Positions 8,266 through 17,890 are shown, numbered from the stretch's first letter. The stretch: DNA of 64,000 nt from Mycolicibacterium grossiae (GCF_008329645.1 NZ_CP043474.1:5332001-5396000), one strand, 5' to 3'. Notes: generated by a model not told the origin, from the sequence alone. Numbers and translations are program-made.

Positions 8266-10487
8266 GCGGGTCCTCGATGTCCAGTCCGAAGGTGCCCACC
8301 ACCGCCAGCACGCCCACCAGCACGTCCACCGCCCACGTCGTCCTCTCCGTCGGCGGCATGACGTGCGCGTCCTGCGCCGCGCGCGTCGAGAAGCGGCTCA
8401 ACCGCATCGACGGCGTCCACGCGACCGTCAACGTCGCCACCGAGCAGGCCGCCGTCGACTACCCCGAGAGCGTCAGCCCTGCCGACCTCGTCGCCGCGGT
8501 CGAGGCCACCGGCTACACCGCCGCGCTCGCCAGCGAGGACGACCAGGAGTCCGACCACGAGCCCGGCGAGGAGTCCTACGGACCGCGGCTCCTCACCGCG
8601 GCGCTGCTGTCGGTGCCCGTGGTGGCGCTGTCGATGGTCCCCGCACTGCAGTTCGCCGGCTGGGCGGCCCTCGCCCTCGTCCTCACCGTTCCCGTCGTGA
8701 CCTGGGCCGCCTGGCCGTTCCACCGCGCCACGCTGACCAACCTGCGGCACGGCGCGGCCACCATGGACACGCTGATCTCGGTGGGCGTGACCGCGGCGTT
8801 CACGTGGTCGGTCTGGGAGCTGGCGATCAGCGGCAGCCATCACCCGCACCTCTACCTCGAGGTCGCCGCCGTCGTCACGACGTTCGTGCTGGGCGGCCGC
8901 TACCTCGAGACCCGCGCCAAGCGACGGTCCGGGGCGGCGCTGCGGGCGCTGCTCGGCATGGGCGCCAAGGACGTCGCCGTGGTCCGCGACGGCCGCGAGA
9001 CCCGCATCCCGATCGGCGACCTCGCAACCGGGGACGAGTTCGTCGTCCGTCCCGGCGAGAAGATCGCCACCGACGGCGTGGTGGTCGGCGGCAACTCGGC
9101 CGTCGACGCCTCGATGCTGACCGGGGAGTCGGTGCCCGTCGAGGTCACCCCCGGCGACGACGTCGTCGGCGCCACGGTCAACGTCGGCGGCCTGCTCCGC
9201 GTGCGCGCGACCCGCGTCGGTGCCGACACGCAGCTCGCGCAGATGGCGCGGCTCGTCGCCGACGCCCAGAGCGGCAAGGCCGACGTCCAGCGGCTCGCCG
9301 ATCGGGTGTCGGCGGTGTTCGTCCCGGTGGTCATCGGGCTGGCCGTCCTGACGCTGGCCGGCTGGCTGCTCGCCGGCGGTTCGGCGTCCGCAGCGTTCAC
9401 CGCGGCCGTCGCGGTGCTCATCATCGCCTGCCCGTGCGCGCTGGGCCTGGCCACGCCGACGGCGCTGCTCGTCGGCACCGGACGCGGCGCCCAGCTCGGC
9501 ATCCTCATCAAGGGCCCCCAGGTCCTCGAGTCGACCCGCCGCGTCGACACCGTCGTGCTGGACAAGACCGGCACCGTCACGACCGGCCGCATGACACTGC
9601 TGGAGGCACACGGGAGTGACGACGCGCTGCTGCGGCTCGCGGGCGCGCTGGAGAGCGGCTCGGCACACCCCATCGCCCGCGCGATCACCGCCCGCGCCAC
9701 CGAGACCGGACCGCTCGACGACGTGGCGGACTTCGCCGACCACGGCGGCTCGGGCGTCACCGGCACGGTGGCCGGCGCACGGGTGGCCGCGGGCCGCGTG
9801 GCGTGGCTGCGCGACGCGTTGGGCTGCGAGCTGTCCGGGGACGTCGCCGAGGACCTCCGGCGCGCGGCCGAGGACGCCGCTGACGCCGGACGCACCCCGG
9901 TGTGGTTCGCCGTCGATGGCCGGATCCGGGCGGTCTACGTCGTCGCCGACACCGTCAAGGACACCGCGGCACCGGCCATTTCGGACCTGCGCCGGCTCGG
10001 CCTCACCCCGGTGCTGCTCACCGGCGACAACGCACGCGCGGCCGCTACAGTCGCCGCGGCGGTCGGCATCGACACCGTGATCGCCGACGTGCTGCCTGCC
10101 GACAAAGCCGACCGCGTCGCGCGGCTGCAGGCCGAGGGGCGGGTGGTGGCGATGGTCGGCGACGGGGTGAACGACGCCGCGGCGCTGGCCCGTGCCGACC
10201 TCGGCCTGGCCATGGGGACCGGCACCGACGTCGCGATCGAGGCGTCCGACCTGACCCTGGTCACCGGGGACCTGCGCGCCGTCGGCGATGCGATCCGCCT
10301 CGCGCGCGCCACGCTGCGCATCATCAAGGGCAATTTGTTCTGGGCGTTCGCCTACAACGTGGCGGCGATCCCGCTGGCGGCGTCCGGTCTGCTGAACCCG
10401 ATGATCGCCGGCGCCGCCATGGCGTTCAGCTCGGTGTTCGTCGTGACCAACAGCCTGCGGCTGCGGCGGTTCCGCCCGGCACGCTGA
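8262..10487 (+). CDS. Copper-translocating P1B-type ATPase (CtpA/CtpB/CtpV-like)
   Basis: 741 aa. Order: Ser/Thr-rich N-terminus, HMA domain with GMTCASC (32-38), acidic linker, two membrane helices, two more before the actuator domain (TGES 287-290), the transmembrane CPC (390-392), phosphorylation site DKTGT (Asp434), HP signature (469-470), GDGVND hinge (633-638), and two last helices with a YN pair (698-699) and MAFSS (720-724). The CPC plus YN and M-x2-SS pattern is that of Cu(I) exporters (P1B-1). It should pump Cu(I) out of the cytoplasm, driven by ATP and fed by the upstream chaperone. The ATG overlaps the chaperone stop; ATG 8277 is an alternative start. Confidence 0.92.
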   Translation: MSGSSMSSPKVPTTASTPTSTSTAHVVLSVGGMTCASCAARVEKRLNRIDGVHATVNVATEQAAVDYPESVSPADLVAAVEATGYTAALASEDDQESDHEPGEESYGPRLLTAALLSVPVVALSMVPALQFAGWAALALVLTVPVVTWAAWPFHRATLTNLRHGAATMDTLISVGVTAAFTWSVWELAISGSHHPHLYLEVAAVVTTFVLGGRYLETRAKRRSGAALRALLGMGAKDVAVVRDGRETRIPIGDLATGDEFVVRPGEKIATDGVVVGGNSAVDASMLTGESVPVEVTPGDDVVGATVNVGGLLRVRATRVGADTQLAQMARLVADAQSGKADVQRLADRVSAVFVPVVIGLAVLTLAGWLLAGGSASAAFTAAVAVLIIACPCALGLATPTALLVGTGRGAQLGILIKGPQVLESTRRVDTVVLDKTGTVTTGRMTLLEAHGSDDALLRLAGALESGSAHPIARAITARATETGPLDDVADFADHGGSGVTGTVAGARVAAGRVAWLRDALGCELSGDVAEDLRRAAEDAADAGRTPVWFAVDGRIRAVYVVADTVKDTAAPAISDLRRLGLTPVLLTGDNARAAATVAAAVGIDTVIADVLPADKADRVARLQAEGRVVAMVGDGVNDAAALARADLGLAMGTGTDVAIEASDLTLVTGDLRAVGDAIRLARATLRIIKGNLFWAFAYNVAAIPLAASGLLNPMIAGAAMAFSSVFVVTNSLRLRRFRPAR

Positions 10488-10493
10488 GGAGCG

Positions 10494-11612
10494 TCAGTCC
10501 GCGCGGCGGGCGCGGAACAGCTTCACCTCGTCCTTGATGTGCTTGAGTCGGCGCGCCCCGGCGAAGGACCAGTGGAAGCGCTCGTCGTCGCCGATCGCCT
10601 CGCGGGTCGACTCGGAGACCAGGATCGCGCCCGGCCGGCTCGCGCCGGTCACCCGCGACGCCAGGTTCACGGCGCCGCCGAACCAGTCGCCGGCCCGGCT
10701 GACCGCCAGCCCGGTCGCGAGCCCGGTCCGCAGCCGCGGGAAGTCCTCGATCTCCGACGTCGCCTCCGACAACGTCAGCATCGCGTCGAGCATCGCCGCG
10801 GGGTCGGAACTCACCAGCATGACCTCGTCGCCGATGCTCTTGACGTAGCGCACCGGCGGCTCGGCGACGTCGCGCGCCAGGTCGGTCAGCTGGTGCGCGA
10901 GCCGCTCTAGGTCCTCCGGCGGCACCACCTCGCCGAGCCGGGTGAAGCCGACGAGGTCGGCGAACGCGATGGTCACCTCGCGGGCGCCGGGCAGCGGCAG
11001 GCCCTCGGCGCGTTCGCCCGCGCTCACGGCCTCGATCTCCATGAGGTGCAGCAGCTGCAGCCGCAGCATGTCCGCGATCATCGGGCCCAGCAGCGGCGCC
11101 ACCTGCTGCAGCAGGGCCTCGGTGCGCTTGGCGATGTCGAGTTCGGTCGCGCCGGGCGCGCTCACCGCGGCGAGCGCGGCGTAGCGCATCACCTCCGCGG
11201 CGCGGGCGAGACCCTCGGTGAGCACCTGGACGACCAGCACCACCTGGTCTTCGTCGAAGCCCAGCTCGCGGAACCTCTGCGCGTAGCCGAGCGCGTCGCC
11301 GTCGATGCGCATCTGCGACGGCGCGTCGGGATCCTCGGCGCGGGGCAGCCCGCTCGCCCGCTGCAACCGCTGCAGGAAATCCAGGTCGATGCCCGTCCGC
11401 TCGCTGATCTCGCGCGGCGACACCAGCTGCCCGTCGTCGCCGAGCAGACGGCGCGACGCCAGCAGCATCGGTTGATAGGCGCTGCGGATCTGCTCGACCG
11501 TGACGCCCTGCTCGAGCAGCCACGGGATGAGTTCGGCGCGTTCGGCGCGCGCCGCGCCCTCCAGTCCATCGAGCAGACCGGACTCCTCCAGCCACTCGTC
11601 ATCGGACGTCAC
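10494..11612 (-). CDS. Class III adenylyl cyclase, pH-responsive type (Rv1264-like)
   Basis: 372 aa. An all-helical autoinhibitory N-terminal half (about 1-205) is followed by a class III catalytic domain (about 210-370) that makes cAMP from ATP. Catalytic residues are in place: metal-binding D219 (FADLVGFT) and D262 (SIGDE), adenine-specifying K258 and D309, and transition-state N316 and R320. Spacing matches the M. tuberculosis Rv1264 holoenzyme, whose N-terminal half senses pH. No membrane segment. The GTG start has a TACGTT hexamer ending 6 nt upstream, so the transcript is probably leaderless. The gene ends 7 nt from the convergent copper ATPase. Confidence 0.92.
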   Translation of the reverse strand: MTSDDEWLEESGLLDGLEGAARAERAELIPWLLEQGVTVEQIRSAYQPMLLASRRLLGDDGQLVSPREISERTGIDLDFLQRLQRASGLPRAEDPDAPSQMRIDGDALGYAQRFRELGFDEDQVVLVVQVLTEGLARAAEVMRYAALAAVSAPGATELDIAKRTEALLQQVAPLLGPMIADMLRLQLLHLMEIEAVSAGERAEGLPLPGAREVTIAFADLVGFTRLGEVVPPEDLERLAHQLTDLARDVAEPPVRYVKSIGDEVMLVSSDPAAMLDAMLTLSEATSEIEDFPRLRTGLATGLAVSRAGDWFGGAVNLASRVTGASRPGAILVSESTREAIGDDERFHWSFAGARRLKHIKDEVKLFRARRAD

Positions 11613-11616
11613 CGGG

Positions 11617-12909
11617 TCAACGTATACCGCGGCCTGCGCGGATCGCCGGTGCGGTCGGCGGCGATGGCGTCGCGTCGGCCGGTCCGAGCACGTCGACGAT
11701 GGCGGAGTCCGCGAAGCGGTAGGGCCGCCCGAGCACCAGCCCGGTGAACTGGCGGCGCAGCCGCGACATCTCGGCGCGCACCGTCACCACCCGGGACGGG
11801 TCGCCGTACAGGTCGACCGCGAGTTCGGCCGCCGAGCGGCCCTGCCGGTGGCGAGCCAGTAGCTCGAGGATCCCGGCGTGCCGCGGCGAGATGTCGCGCT
11901 GCCACGTCGCGAACTGGCCGGCCACGCGCAACCGCGGCGCGGTCGCGTCCCGCAGGTCCAGGGTCACGCTGGCCGCGACGGCGTCGGCGGCGGGCTCGTC
12001 GGCCAGCCGCACCAGCCACCCGCCCGGCAGCGCCTCGACGTCACACGGCCCGAGTGCCGGAATCCACGTGCGGCCCGGAATCGCGTCATGCGGCAACGCA
12101 ATTCGGCTGTGCGGCGGCAACGCGTCGACCGCGGCCACCCAGCCGTGCGGGTCGACGGCCAGCGCCGGACGCCCGACCCGGGCGAGGATCGGCGCGGCCA
12201 CGGTGCGCAGCCGGTTGAGTGTGCGGTCGTGCGCCTCGCGCAGCTGCGACTCGGCGAGCCGGGCCACCAGGTCCACCAGCGCGACCGTGGTGGGGTGCAC
12301 GGTGGCAGCGGGGCCGGAGACGTCCACGACGCCGACCACCTGACCGGTGCGCGGATCCTTGATCGGCGCACCCGCGCACGTCCACGCGTGATGGCTGCGC
12401 AGGAAGTGCTCGGCGGAGAACACCTGCACCGCGCGATTCGACGCCAAGGCGGTGCCGATCGCGTTGGTGCCGACGGCGTTCTCGCTCCACTGCGCTCCCT
12501 CCACGAAGCCCAGCCGGTCGGCGTTGCCCAGCACGCGGGGCGCTCCGTAGCGCCACAGCACCCGCCCGCGGGCATCGGCGACCACCAGGATGTTGTCCCC
12601 GCCGTCGATGACGGAGTCGAGTCCCCGGGAGACGTCGTCGAGGACGGCGAAGAGCCCGGACGCTTCGCGCAGCGCGTCGATCCCCGTGGCGTCCACGGTG
12701 GGCGGGGCGAGCCGGTCGGGGTCGACGCCGCGGGTCAGCAGGCGTTTCCAGGAGTCGGCGATGACGTCGCGGGGCCGCGCCGGCGCCCGCGTGCCCGCCA
12801 TCGTCGCGTCGTAGACCTCCGACAGCAGCAGGGCGTAGCTGCGCGGGTCGTCGCCCGCGGCGAGCGCGGGTTCCGGACCATGCGCGGAGGCGGCCGGGTG
12901 CGAGGTCAT
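11617..12909 (-). CDS. AcoR-like GAF-domain transcriptional regulator without sigma-54 module
   Basis: About 430 aa. Residues about 80-215 form a GAF sensor with the AcoR hallmarks WSENAVGTNAIGTAL and HHAWTCAGAPIKDP. Unlike AcoR of Gram-negatives there is no AAA+ sigma-54 activation domain. Instead the last part (about 345-405, SPRHAGILELLARHRQGRSA onwards) looks like a winged helix. ATG 12909 or GTG 12912 are both possible; a CACAAT hexamer 5-8 nt upstream fits a leaderless start. It lies 34 nt downstream of a butanediol-type dehydrogenase on the same strand. Since AcoR proteins sense acetoin, control of that dehydrogenase is a reasonable inference. Confidence 0.78.
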   Translation of the reverse strand: MTSHPAASAHGPEPALAAGDDPRSYALLLSEVYDATMAGTRAPARPRDVIADSWKRLLTRGVDPDRLAPPTVDATGIDALREASGLFAVLDDVSRGLDSVIDGGDNILVVADARGRVLWRYGAPRVLGNADRLGFVEGAQWSENAVGTNAIGTALASNRAVQVFSAEHFLRSHHAWTCAGAPIKDPRTGQVVGVVDVSGPAATVHPTTVALVDLVARLAESQLREAHDRTLNRLRTVAAPILARVGRPALAVDPHGWVAAVDALPPHSRIALPHDAIPGRTWIPALGPCDVEALPGGWLVRLADEPAADAVAASVTLDLRDATAPRLRVAGQFATWQRDISPRHAGILELLARHRQGRSAAELAVDLYGDPSRVVTVRAEMSRLRRQFTGLVLGRPYRFADSAIVDVLGPADATPSPPTAPAIRAGRGIR

Positions 12910-12943
12910 CACCGCCGATTGTGCTCCCCGTCACACCCCGGTG

Positions 12944-13993
12944 TCACGACGCCCTGGGATCGACGAGGACCTTCATTTTCGTCCCGGCGTGCAGCGCCTC
13001 GAAACCGCCGTCCACGACGTCGTCGAGCCCGATCGTGGTCACCCAGCCGGTCGTGTCGTAGCCGCCGCCGGCCATCAGCGCGATCACCGCCTCGAAGTCG
13101 GCGGCGGTGTAGCACAGCGATCCCTGGATGCGGGACTCGTTCATCACCAGGTTCAGTAGCGGCGTCGTCAGCGGCTTCTCGTAGATCGCGACGCTGACCA
13201 TCGGCTTGCGCGAGCCCACGCACGCCAGCGCGGACCGGACCGCGGGCTCGACCCCGGCCGCGTCGTAGACGGCGCCGGCACCGCGGCCCGCGGTGTGCTC
13301 GGCGATGAACGCCGGCACGTCCAGCGCGCCGGGGTCGAGCGTCGTCGCGCCCAGTGCCTCGATCGCCGCGCGCCGGGTCGGTGACGGCTCGACGACGAAG
13401 ACGTCCTCGACTCCCCGGCCGCGCAGGGCGAACCACAACCCGATGCCGATCGGCCCCGCGCCGAACACCATCGCGGTGTCGCCCGGGGTCGGCTCGCCGA
13501 GCGTCGCCGCGTGGTAGGCGACCGACATCGGCTCCACCAGCGCGCCGAGTTCGAGGGACACCGCGTCGGGGAGCCGGTGCAGCATGTCGACCGGCACCAC
13601 GGTGTACTCGGCCATGCCGCCGTCGCTCATCAGGCCGTGGAAGCCGATCTGGGCGCACACGTTGTAGTTGCCCGCCGCACAGGGACCGCAGTGGCCGCAC
13701 CGGTAGATCGGTTCGACCGCCACCCGGTCGCCCTCGGCCCAGCCGCTGACGTCGCGGCCGACCGCGGTGACGGTGCCGGCGAACTCGTGACCCATCACCA
13801 GCGGCAGCTGCTGACCGGTCAGCGGGTGCGGCGAGGTCGGGACGAAGATCGGGCCGGCGTAGAACTCGTGCAGGTCGGTCCCGCAGATGCCGTTGTAGGC
13901 GACGCGTACCTGCACCGTGCCCGGTCCCGGGTCGGGAATCGGCACGTCGGTGACGTCGAGCTTGGTCGGACCGTAGTAGACAGCAGCCTTCAT
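12944..13993 (-). CDS. Zinc-dependent medium-chain alcohol dehydrogenase, 2,3-butanediol dehydrogenase-like
   Basis: A 349-aa MDR-family enzyme. Catalytic zinc ligands are Cys in GICGTD and the His-Glu pair in MGHEFAG. The structural zinc loop is visible in CGHCGPCAAGNYNVC. The NAD(P)-binding motif is FGAGPIG. The long loop between the two zinc sites (FYAGPIFVPTSPHPLTG) is characteristic of (R,R)-butanediol dehydrogenases. It would oxidise vicinal diols or related alcohols in the cytosol. ATG 13993 is chosen because MKAAVYYGP is the usual family N-terminus. It shares a 94-nt upstream region with the divergent FMO-like gene. Confidence 0.85.
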   Translation of the reverse strand: MKAAVYYGPTKLDVTDVPIPDPGPGTVQVRVAYNGICGTDLHEFYAGPIFVPTSPHPLTGQQLPLVMGHEFAGTVTAVGRDVSGWAEGDRVAVEPIYRCGHCGPCAAGNYNVCAQIGFHGLMSDGGMAEYTVVPVDMLHRLPDAVSLELGALVEPMSVAYHAATLGEPTPGDTAMVFGAGPIGIGLWFALRGRGVEDVFVVEPSPTRRAAIEALGATTLDPGALDVPAFIAEHTAGRGAGAVYDAAGVEPAVRSALACVGSRKPMVSVAIYEKPLTTPLLNLVMNESRIQGSLCYTAADFEAVIALMAGGGYDTTGWVTTIGLDDVVDGGFEALHAGTKMKVLVDPRAS

Positions 13994-14087
13994 GCCGCCA
14001 TGCTCTGTGAGCGGCGACACATCCGAACAGGGTTGCAGGGGGTTGCAGCCCTTGTGGGCGCCGCGCGGACCCTGTGTCCTGGCTCAC

Positions 14088-15932
14088 ATGACCACGATCC
14101 CCATGACCACCACTCGGCCCGTCCGTACCGAACTCACCCCGCAGCAGCGCGTCGACGCCTGGCTCGCCGACGTCGAGGCGGCGCTGGCCACGCGGGACGT
14201 GCCGCGCGCGGCCGCCCGGTTCGCCGTCGGTGGCTTCTGGCGCGATCTCGTCGCCTTCACCTGGAATTTGAAGACGCTCGAGGGTCGCGAGGCCATCGCC
14301 GACATGCTGACCGCACGGCTCGCGTCCACCGATCCGTCCGGCTTCCGTACCCGCGAGCCGGCCACCGACGACGGCGACGGCGTCGTGTCGGCGTTCATCG
14401 AGTTCGAGACCGGCGTCGGCCGCGGCGTCGGACACCTGCGGCTGCGCGACGAGGACGGCGAGGACACCGCCTGGACGCTGCTCACCGCGCTGCGGGAACT
14501 GAAGGGCCACGAGGAGCGCACCGGGGCGGACCGCGTGCTGGGCGCAGTGCACGGCAGCGATGCGGACACCCGGTCCTGGGCGCAGAAGCGCGAGGACGAG
14601 CAGGCCGCCCTCGGCTACACCGAACAGCCCTACGTCGTCGTGGTCGGCGGTGGACAGGGCGGCATCGCCCTGGGTGCGCGGCTGCGCCAGCTCGGCGTGC
14701 CCGCGCTGGTGCTCGACCGCCACGAGCGCCCGGGCGACCAGTGGCGGTCGCGGTACAAGACGCTGTGCCTGCACGATCCGGTGTGGTACGACCATCTGCC
14801 GTACCTGCCCTTCCCGGCCAACTGGCCGGTGTTCGCGCCGAAGGACAAGATCGGCGACTGGCTGGAGTTCTACACCCGCGTCATGGAGGTGCCGTACTGG
14901 TCGAAGACGTCGTGCCTGTCCGCCTCTTACGACGAGGCCTCGCAGACCTGGACGGTCGAGGTGGATCGCGACGGCGAGCGGGTGACGCTGCGGCCGACGC
15001 ACCTGGTGCTGGCCACCGGCATGTCCGGCAAGCCGTGCGTGCCGACGCTGCCTGGCCAGGACGTGTTCCGCGGCGACCAGCACCACTCCAGCGCCCACCC
15101 CGGGCCCGACGCGTACGCCGGCAAGCGCGCGGTGGTCATCGGCTCCAACAACTCCGCGCACGACATCTGCAAGGCACTGGTGGAGAACGGCGTCGACACC
15201 ACCATGGTGCAGCGCTCCTCGACGCACATCGTCAAGTCGGACTCGCTGATGGACCTCGGGCTCGGCGACCTCTACTCCGAACGCGCACTCGCAGCCGGAA
15301 TGACCACGGAGAAGGCGGATCTGACGTTCGCCTCGCTGCCCTACCGGATCATGCACGAGTTCCAGATCCCCATCTACGACGCGATCCGGGAACGCGACGC
15401 CGACTTCTACGCGCGCCTGACCGCCGCCGGGTTCGACCTGGACTGGGGCGACGACGGGTCCGGGCTCTTCATGAAGTACCTGCGTCGCGGCTCCGGGTAC
15501 TACATCGACGTCGGCGCCTCCGAGTTGATCGCCGACGACACCATCCGCCTCGCCCACGGGCAGGTCGACCACCTCACCGAGGACGCGGTGGTCCTCGCCG
15601 ACGGCACCCGGCTGCCGGCCGACGTGGTGGTGTACGCGACGGGCTACGGGTCCATGAACGGCTGGGCGGCCGACCTCATCGGCCAGGACGTCGCCGACAA
15701 GGTGGGCAAGGTGTGGGGTCTGGGCAGTGACACCACCAAGGACCCCGGCCCATGGGAGGGCGAGCAGCGCAACATGTGGAAGCCCACCCAGCAGGAGAAC
15801 CTGTGGTTCCACGGCGGCAACCTGCACCAATCGCGGCACTACTCGCTCTACCTCGCCCTGCAGCTGAAGGCCCGCCACGTCGGCATCCCGACCCCGGTGT
15901 ACGGCCTGCAGCAGGTGCACCACCTGTCCTGA
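14088..15932 (+). CDS. Flavin-containing monooxygenase-like protein with N-terminal NTF2-like domain
   Basis: 614 aa. Residues about 15-160 look like an NTF2/SnoaL-like alpha+beta fold. The FAD-binding domain starts with VVVGGGQGGIALGARL (about 185-200), and the NADP-binding region contains AVVIGSNNSAHD. An ATG(Y)G motif (YATGYGSMNG) closes the second nucleotide domain. This is the layout of class B flavoprotein monooxygenases, which oxygenate soft nucleophiles or ketones. No membrane helices. ATG 14088 is taken; ATG 14103 is a near alternative. Substrate unknown. A hairpin element follows its stop. Confidence 0.85.
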   Translation: MTTIPMTTTRPVRTELTPQQRVDAWLADVEAALATRDVPRAAARFAVGGFWRDLVAFTWNLKTLEGREAIADMLTARLASTDPSGFRTREPATDDGDGVVSAFIEFETGVGRGVGHLRLRDEDGEDTAWTLLTALRELKGHEERTGADRVLGAVHGSDADTRSWAQKREDEQAALGYTEQPYVVVVGGGQGGIALGARLRQLGVPALVLDRHERPGDQWRSRYKTLCLHDPVWYDHLPYLPFPANWPVFAPKDKIGDWLEFYTRVMEVPYWSKTSCLSASYDEASQTWTVEVDRDGERVTLRPTHLVLATGMSGKPCVPTLPGQDVFRGDQHHSSAHPGPDAYAGKRAVVIGSNNSAHDICKALVENGVDTTMVQRSSTHIVKSDSLMDLGLGDLYSERALAAGMTTEKADLTFASLPYRIMHEFQIPIYDAIRERDADFYARLTAAGFDLDWGDDGSGLFMKYLRRGSGYYIDVGASELIADDTIRLAHGQVDHLTEDAVVLADGTRLPADVVVYATGYGSMNGWAADLIGQDVADKVGKVWGLGSDTTKDPGPWEGEQRNMWKPTQQENLWFHGGNLHQSRHYSLYLALQLKARHVGIPTPVYGLQQVHHLS

Positions 15933-15937
15933 ACCGG

Positions 15938-15988
15938 CGATGCGTGCACGTTCGGCCGCGGTGAGCGCGGTCGAGCGTGCACGAATCG
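15938..15988. repeat. Intergenic stem-within-stem inverted repeat
   Basis: Outer arms CGATGCGTGCACG (15938-15950) and CGTGCACGAATCG (15976-15988) pair at 12 of 13 positions. An inner perfect stem CCGCG/CGCGG encloses loop GTGAG, the complement of the CTCAC loop in the 4516-4568 element. It begins 6 nt after the FMO-like stop and ends 22 nt before the glycosylase start used here. Confidence 0.75.
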
Positions 15989-16010
15989 CTGCGTGCGGCA
16001 TCATCGGACG

Positions 16011-16502
16011 GTGATCGAGCCACCACTGCGCGACGGGCTGCCGCCGGTCGTCGGCCCGCACCCGCGCGTGCTGCTGCTCGGCTCCTTCCCCAGCGAACTG
16101 TCGCTGGCGGCCGGCGAGTACTACGCGAACCCGCACAACCAGTTCTGGCCGCTGCTCGGCGCGGTGTTCGGCTTCGACGCCGCGGTGGCGTACCCGCAGC
16201 GGATCGCCGCGGCCGCCCACCACGGCGTCGCGCTGTGGGACGTGATCGGACGCTGCCGGCGCACCGGCAGCCTGGACGCGCGGATCGACCGGAAGTCCGT
16301 GCAGTGCAACGACGTCGACGCGCTGGTGGCCGAACACCCGGGCATTCGGCGCATCCTCGTCAACGGCGCCGCGGCGCACGATTTCGCCGTCCGGCACCTC
16401 GGCACCGCGCTGCCGGTCCTGCGGTTGCCGTCGAGCAGCCCGGCGGCCACCACGGCATTCGCGGTGAAGCTCGCGCGCTGGCGCGAGCTGCTGGTGCCCT
16501 AG
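16011..16502 (+). CDS. DNA-deoxyinosine/uracil glycosylase, UDG superfamily (Mug/HDG-like)
   Basis: 163 aa. The motif LLLGSFPSELS followed by GEYYANPHNQFWPLL is the signature of the hypoxanthine-DNA glycosylase branch of the UDG superfamily; the late motif LPSSSPA is the second catalytic strand. The enzyme should excise deaminated bases (hypoxanthine, possibly uracil) in base excision repair. GTG 16011 gives the usual short lead before the first strand; GTG 15993 would add six residues and lie just beside the hairpin element. The stop interlocks with that of the convergent amidase in one CTAG. Confidence 0.82.
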   Translation: MIEPPLRDGLPPVVGPHPRVLLLGSFPSELSLAAGEYYANPHNQFWPLLGAVFGFDAAVAYPQRIAAAAHHGVALWDVIGRCRRTGSLDARIDRKSVQCNDVDALVAEHPGIRRILVNGAAAHDFAVRHLGTALPVLRLPSSSPAATTAFAVKLARWRELLVP

Positions 16503-17890
16503 TCGACCGGCGGGCGGCGCCCCGCCCACGGCCGCGCCGCCTCGATCTGGTGGGACAGTGCCAGCAGCGTCGCCTCGTCGAACGGCCTCCCGATCAGCTG
16601 CACCGAGGTGGGGATGCCGTCGCCGTCGAGCGCCCACGGCACCACCGCGGCAGGTTGTCCGGTGAGGTTGCACATCGCCTGGAACGGCACCCGCGCCGCC
16701 ACCATCGCCAGCGTGGCCAGCGCGCCGCGGCGCTGGTAGGCGCCGATGCGCGACGGGCCGGTCGCGGTGCCCGGGGTCAGCACCACGTCGACGTCGTCGA
16801 AGATCGCGGTGATCCGGGCCGTCAGGTCCACCTCGGCCGCGCGCAGCGCCGCGACCCGCCGGTCGGAGACCAACCCGCCGATCCGCGCGAAGGCCCGGGT
16901 CCGGCGCTCGAGCCGTTCCGGGTGCGGCAGCGCGCGCACGTCGTCGTGCACCCCGCGGAAGTACCGCGGGATCGCGTTGCCGAGGGCGGCGCCCGGCGGG
17001 TGGTCCACGTCGCGTTCGACGACGTGGTGGCCCAGGTCGCGCAGCAGGGCACCGGCCTCGGCGACCGCGGCGCGCTGCGCCGCACCGACACGGGCGACCA
17101 GCGGCGGCGGGACCTTGGTGCTCAGCGCGATGCGCAGCCGGCCGGGCTCCCGCGCGGCGGCGGCGACGAACCCGCCCTCGGGCGTCGGATGGCTCGAGGT
17201 GACGTCGAGGAACAGCGCCGCATCCTCCACGGTGCGGGTGATCGGACCCAGCACCTCGAGACCGCACCACGCCCCGGTGTGCGGCGCGAGGGGGACCCGA
17301 TCGCGCTGCGGCTTGAGTCCGAACAACCCGTTCCACGTCGCGGGGATGCGGATGGAACCCATGCCGTCGGAGCCCAGGGCCAGCGCGGCGAGGCCGGCGG
17401 CGACCGCGGCCCCACTGCCGCCGCTGCTGCCGCCGGGCGCGAAGTCGGGGTTCCACGGATTGCGGGTCGCGCCGTAGCTGACGGTCTCGGTGAACGGCCA
17501 GATCATCATCTCCGGCACCGCGGTCTTGCCGAGGACGACGGCCCCGGCCTCGCGCAGCAGCCGGACGACGGCCGAGTCGGCGGTCGCCGCCGGGCCGTGC
17601 GCCCGGGTCCCGAAGGTCGTGACCTCCCCGGCCACGTCGGAGTCGTCCTTGATCGCCACCGGCACGCCCAGCAGCGGCAGCCGCTCGCCGCCGTCGAGAC
17701 GGTCCTGGGCCAGCGCCGCCTCCCGGCGCGCCGCGTCGGCGAGCACGACGCGGTAGGACCGCAGTGGGCCGTCGATGCGGGTGATGCGGTCGAGGTAGAC
17801 CTCCAGCAGGGCCGGGGCCGTGACGGTCCCGGCCGCCAGCATCCGGGCGAGGTCGGCAGCGCCGGTGAAGGCGAGGTCGCGCGGGTCCAT
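16499..17890 (-). CDS. amiB2: Amidase, amidase-signature family (AmiB2-like)
   Basis: A 463-aa hydrolase of C-N bonds. The Ser-cisSer-Lys triad is visible: Lys in VAIKDDSD, Ser in the Gly/Ser-rich GGSSGGSGAAVAAG, and the nucleophile Ser in DGMGSIRIPA. Family length fits. ATG 17890 is chosen over GTG 17905 because CACAAT ends 6 nt before it. Position and strand match Rv1263 next to the HIT gene. Natural substrate unknown; small aliphatic or aryl amides are typical of the family. Confidence 0.88.
   Translation of the reverse strand: MDPRDLAFTGAADLARMLAAGTVTAPALLEVYLDRITRIDGPLRSYRVVLADAARREAALAQDRLDGGERLPLLGVPVAIKDDSDVAGEVTTFGTRAHGPAATADSAVVRLLREAGAVVLGKTAVPEMMIWPFTETVSYGATRNPWNPDFAPGGSSGGSGAAVAAGLAALALGSDGMGSIRIPATWNGLFGLKPQRDRVPLAPHTGAWCGLEVLGPITRTVEDAALFLDVTSSHPTPEGGFVAAAAREPGRLRIALSTKVPPPLVARVGAAQRAAVAEAGALLRDLGHHVVERDVDHPPGAALGNAIPRYFRGVHDDVRALPHPERLERRTRAFARIGGLVSDRRVAALRAAEVDLTARITAIFDDVDVVLTPGTATGPSRIGAYQRRGALATLAMVAARVPFQAMCNLTGQPAAVVPWALDGDGIPTSVQLIGRPFDEATLLALSHQIEAARPWAGRRPPVD

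Noticed and set aside
14088..15932. Ortholog of Rv1260
   Set aside because: Although a flavoprotein, its NTF2-FMO architecture and position (next to the butanediol-type dehydrogenase, not beside udgB) do not fit Rv1260.
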